Assembly (NCBI GenBank): GCA_025355115.1
Contig: JANXLO010000289.1
Coordinates: forward strand, 1-5,318
DNA length: 5,318 bases
DNA from: Chthonomonadaceae bacterium
GTDB taxonomy: Bacteria > Armatimonadota > Chthonomonadetes > Chthonomonadales > Chthonomonadaceae
Direction of reading: 5' to 3'
A program made the position numbers and the translations under genes. This document shows positions 5,019 through 5,318 of the stretch, in pieces (positions within the stretch are counted from its first letter, which is position 1; every line of letters begins with the position of its first letter). The notes beneath the pieces are model-generated. The model was not told the origin of the DNA and ran no database searches. It saw only the letters and a list, made by a program, of their open reading frames with translations.

Positions 5019-5318
5019 TTGGCTCTGCCCTCTTTTTCATTGCGAAGCCTGAGTCGTTCGAGATACTCATCCATTTTAGGCTGCATCCTTGACTGAACAT
5101 GCTTGAGCGCCTGTTCAGGAGTCTCTTTCAGGAGCGCGATCTCGTCAAAGGCATTGGTCAATTCCGCCTGATATTCCGGCCAGATGGCCAGTTTCGGGGG
5201 CGCGAGCACATTCTTGCCACGCGGCAGTTCCGCAAAGAGTCTAATAAACGGATTAGGATGTTTTCGGTAGAACTCTTCGCTCACCTTCGCCAATGGAGAA
5301 TGCTTTTTCTGGCCGAGG
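5015..5318 (-). CDS. C-terminal part of an extracellular sugar-binding protein of the ABC importer (5' end cut by window edge)
   Basis: The frame is open to the right edge, so only the last 100 or so residues of a protein usually near 400-450 residues are present. The fragment reads HSPLAKVSEEFYRKHPNPFIRLFAEL, then APPKLAIWPEYQAELTNAFDEI, then TPEQALKHVQSRMQPKMDEYL. The last two blocks are the typical C-terminus of family 1 extracellular solute-binding proteins (the conserved W-x-E-Y, then the helix with TPE-x-AL-x-x-VQ). The protein would capture a sugar or oligosaccharide outside the inner membrane and deliver it to the two permeases. Its stop overlaps the GTG of the MalF-like gene by 4 bp, which shows it is in the same operon. 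A TTG at 5293 falls inside the conserved domain and is not a start. The signal peptide or lipobox lies outside the window. Confidence 0.88.
   Translation of the reverse strand, partial: LGQKKHSPLAKVSEEFYRKHPNPFIRLFAELPRGKNVLAPPKLAIWPEYQAELTNAFDEIALLKETPEQALKHVQSRMQPKMDEYLERLRLRNEKEGRAK

Noticed and set aside
5291..5293. TTG as the start of a 92-residue small protein at the right edge
   Set aside because: The frame continues open to the window edge, and the codons before it (HSPLAK...) fit the solute-binding protein, so this is an internal leucine codon of a truncated gene.

Overview
The window looks like chromosomal DNA of a G+C-moderate (roughly 55-60 % by eye), heterotrophic Gram-negative soil-type bacterium. 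The protein flavour suggests Acidobacteriota, for example Terriglobia. It carries a secreted PF10091/GH144-like glycoside hydrolase, a Gfo/Idh/MocA enzyme opening with GIIGCGDVTEVKSGPGFQ, and an ArsR regulator with a long C-terminal extension. The taxonomy is inferred from sequence style only and should be treated as tentative.

Layout: (1) 1-428, minus strand, 3'-truncated by the window edge: an ArsR-type winged-helix regulator with an extra C-terminal region. (2) 429-699: a 271-bp divergent intergenic region. On the regulator side it holds a TTGACA-type promoter overlapped by two inverted repeats. On the hydrolase side it holds a second palindromic element. (3) 700-2019, plus strand: a secreted glucoamylase-like/GH144-like glycoside hydrolase. 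(4) 2020-2035: a 16-bp convergent junction with no visible terminator. (5) 2036-5318, minus strand: a tightly packed operon read right to left. It contains the C-terminus of a sugar-binding lipoprotein or periplasmic protein (truncated by the window edge), a MalF-type permease (GTG start, 4-bp overlap with the binding-protein gene), a MalG-type permease (11-bp gap) and a Gfo/Idh/MocA oxidoreductase (14-bp gap).

How they may work together: the exported hydrolase would cut a glucan outside the cytoplasm, a CUT1-type ABC importer would bring in the resulting oligosaccharide or sugar, and the NAD(P)-dependent oxidoreductase would act on a sugar derivative inside. GH144 enzymes characterised so far act on beta-1,2-glucan, so a beta-1,2-glucan or sophoro-oligosaccharide route is a reasonable but unproved hypothesis. 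The importer's ATPase is not in the window. The ArsR gene may be unrelated to the sugar genes and probably regulates itself.

I saw no RNA genes, CRISPR arrays, insertion sequences or phage-like elements. The most worthwhile items are the putative self-operators of the ArsR gene, its unusual C-terminal extension, the palindrome upstream of the hydrolase, the putative glucan-uptake locus itself, and an 11-residue tandem repeat inside an enlarged loop of the MalF-like permease.
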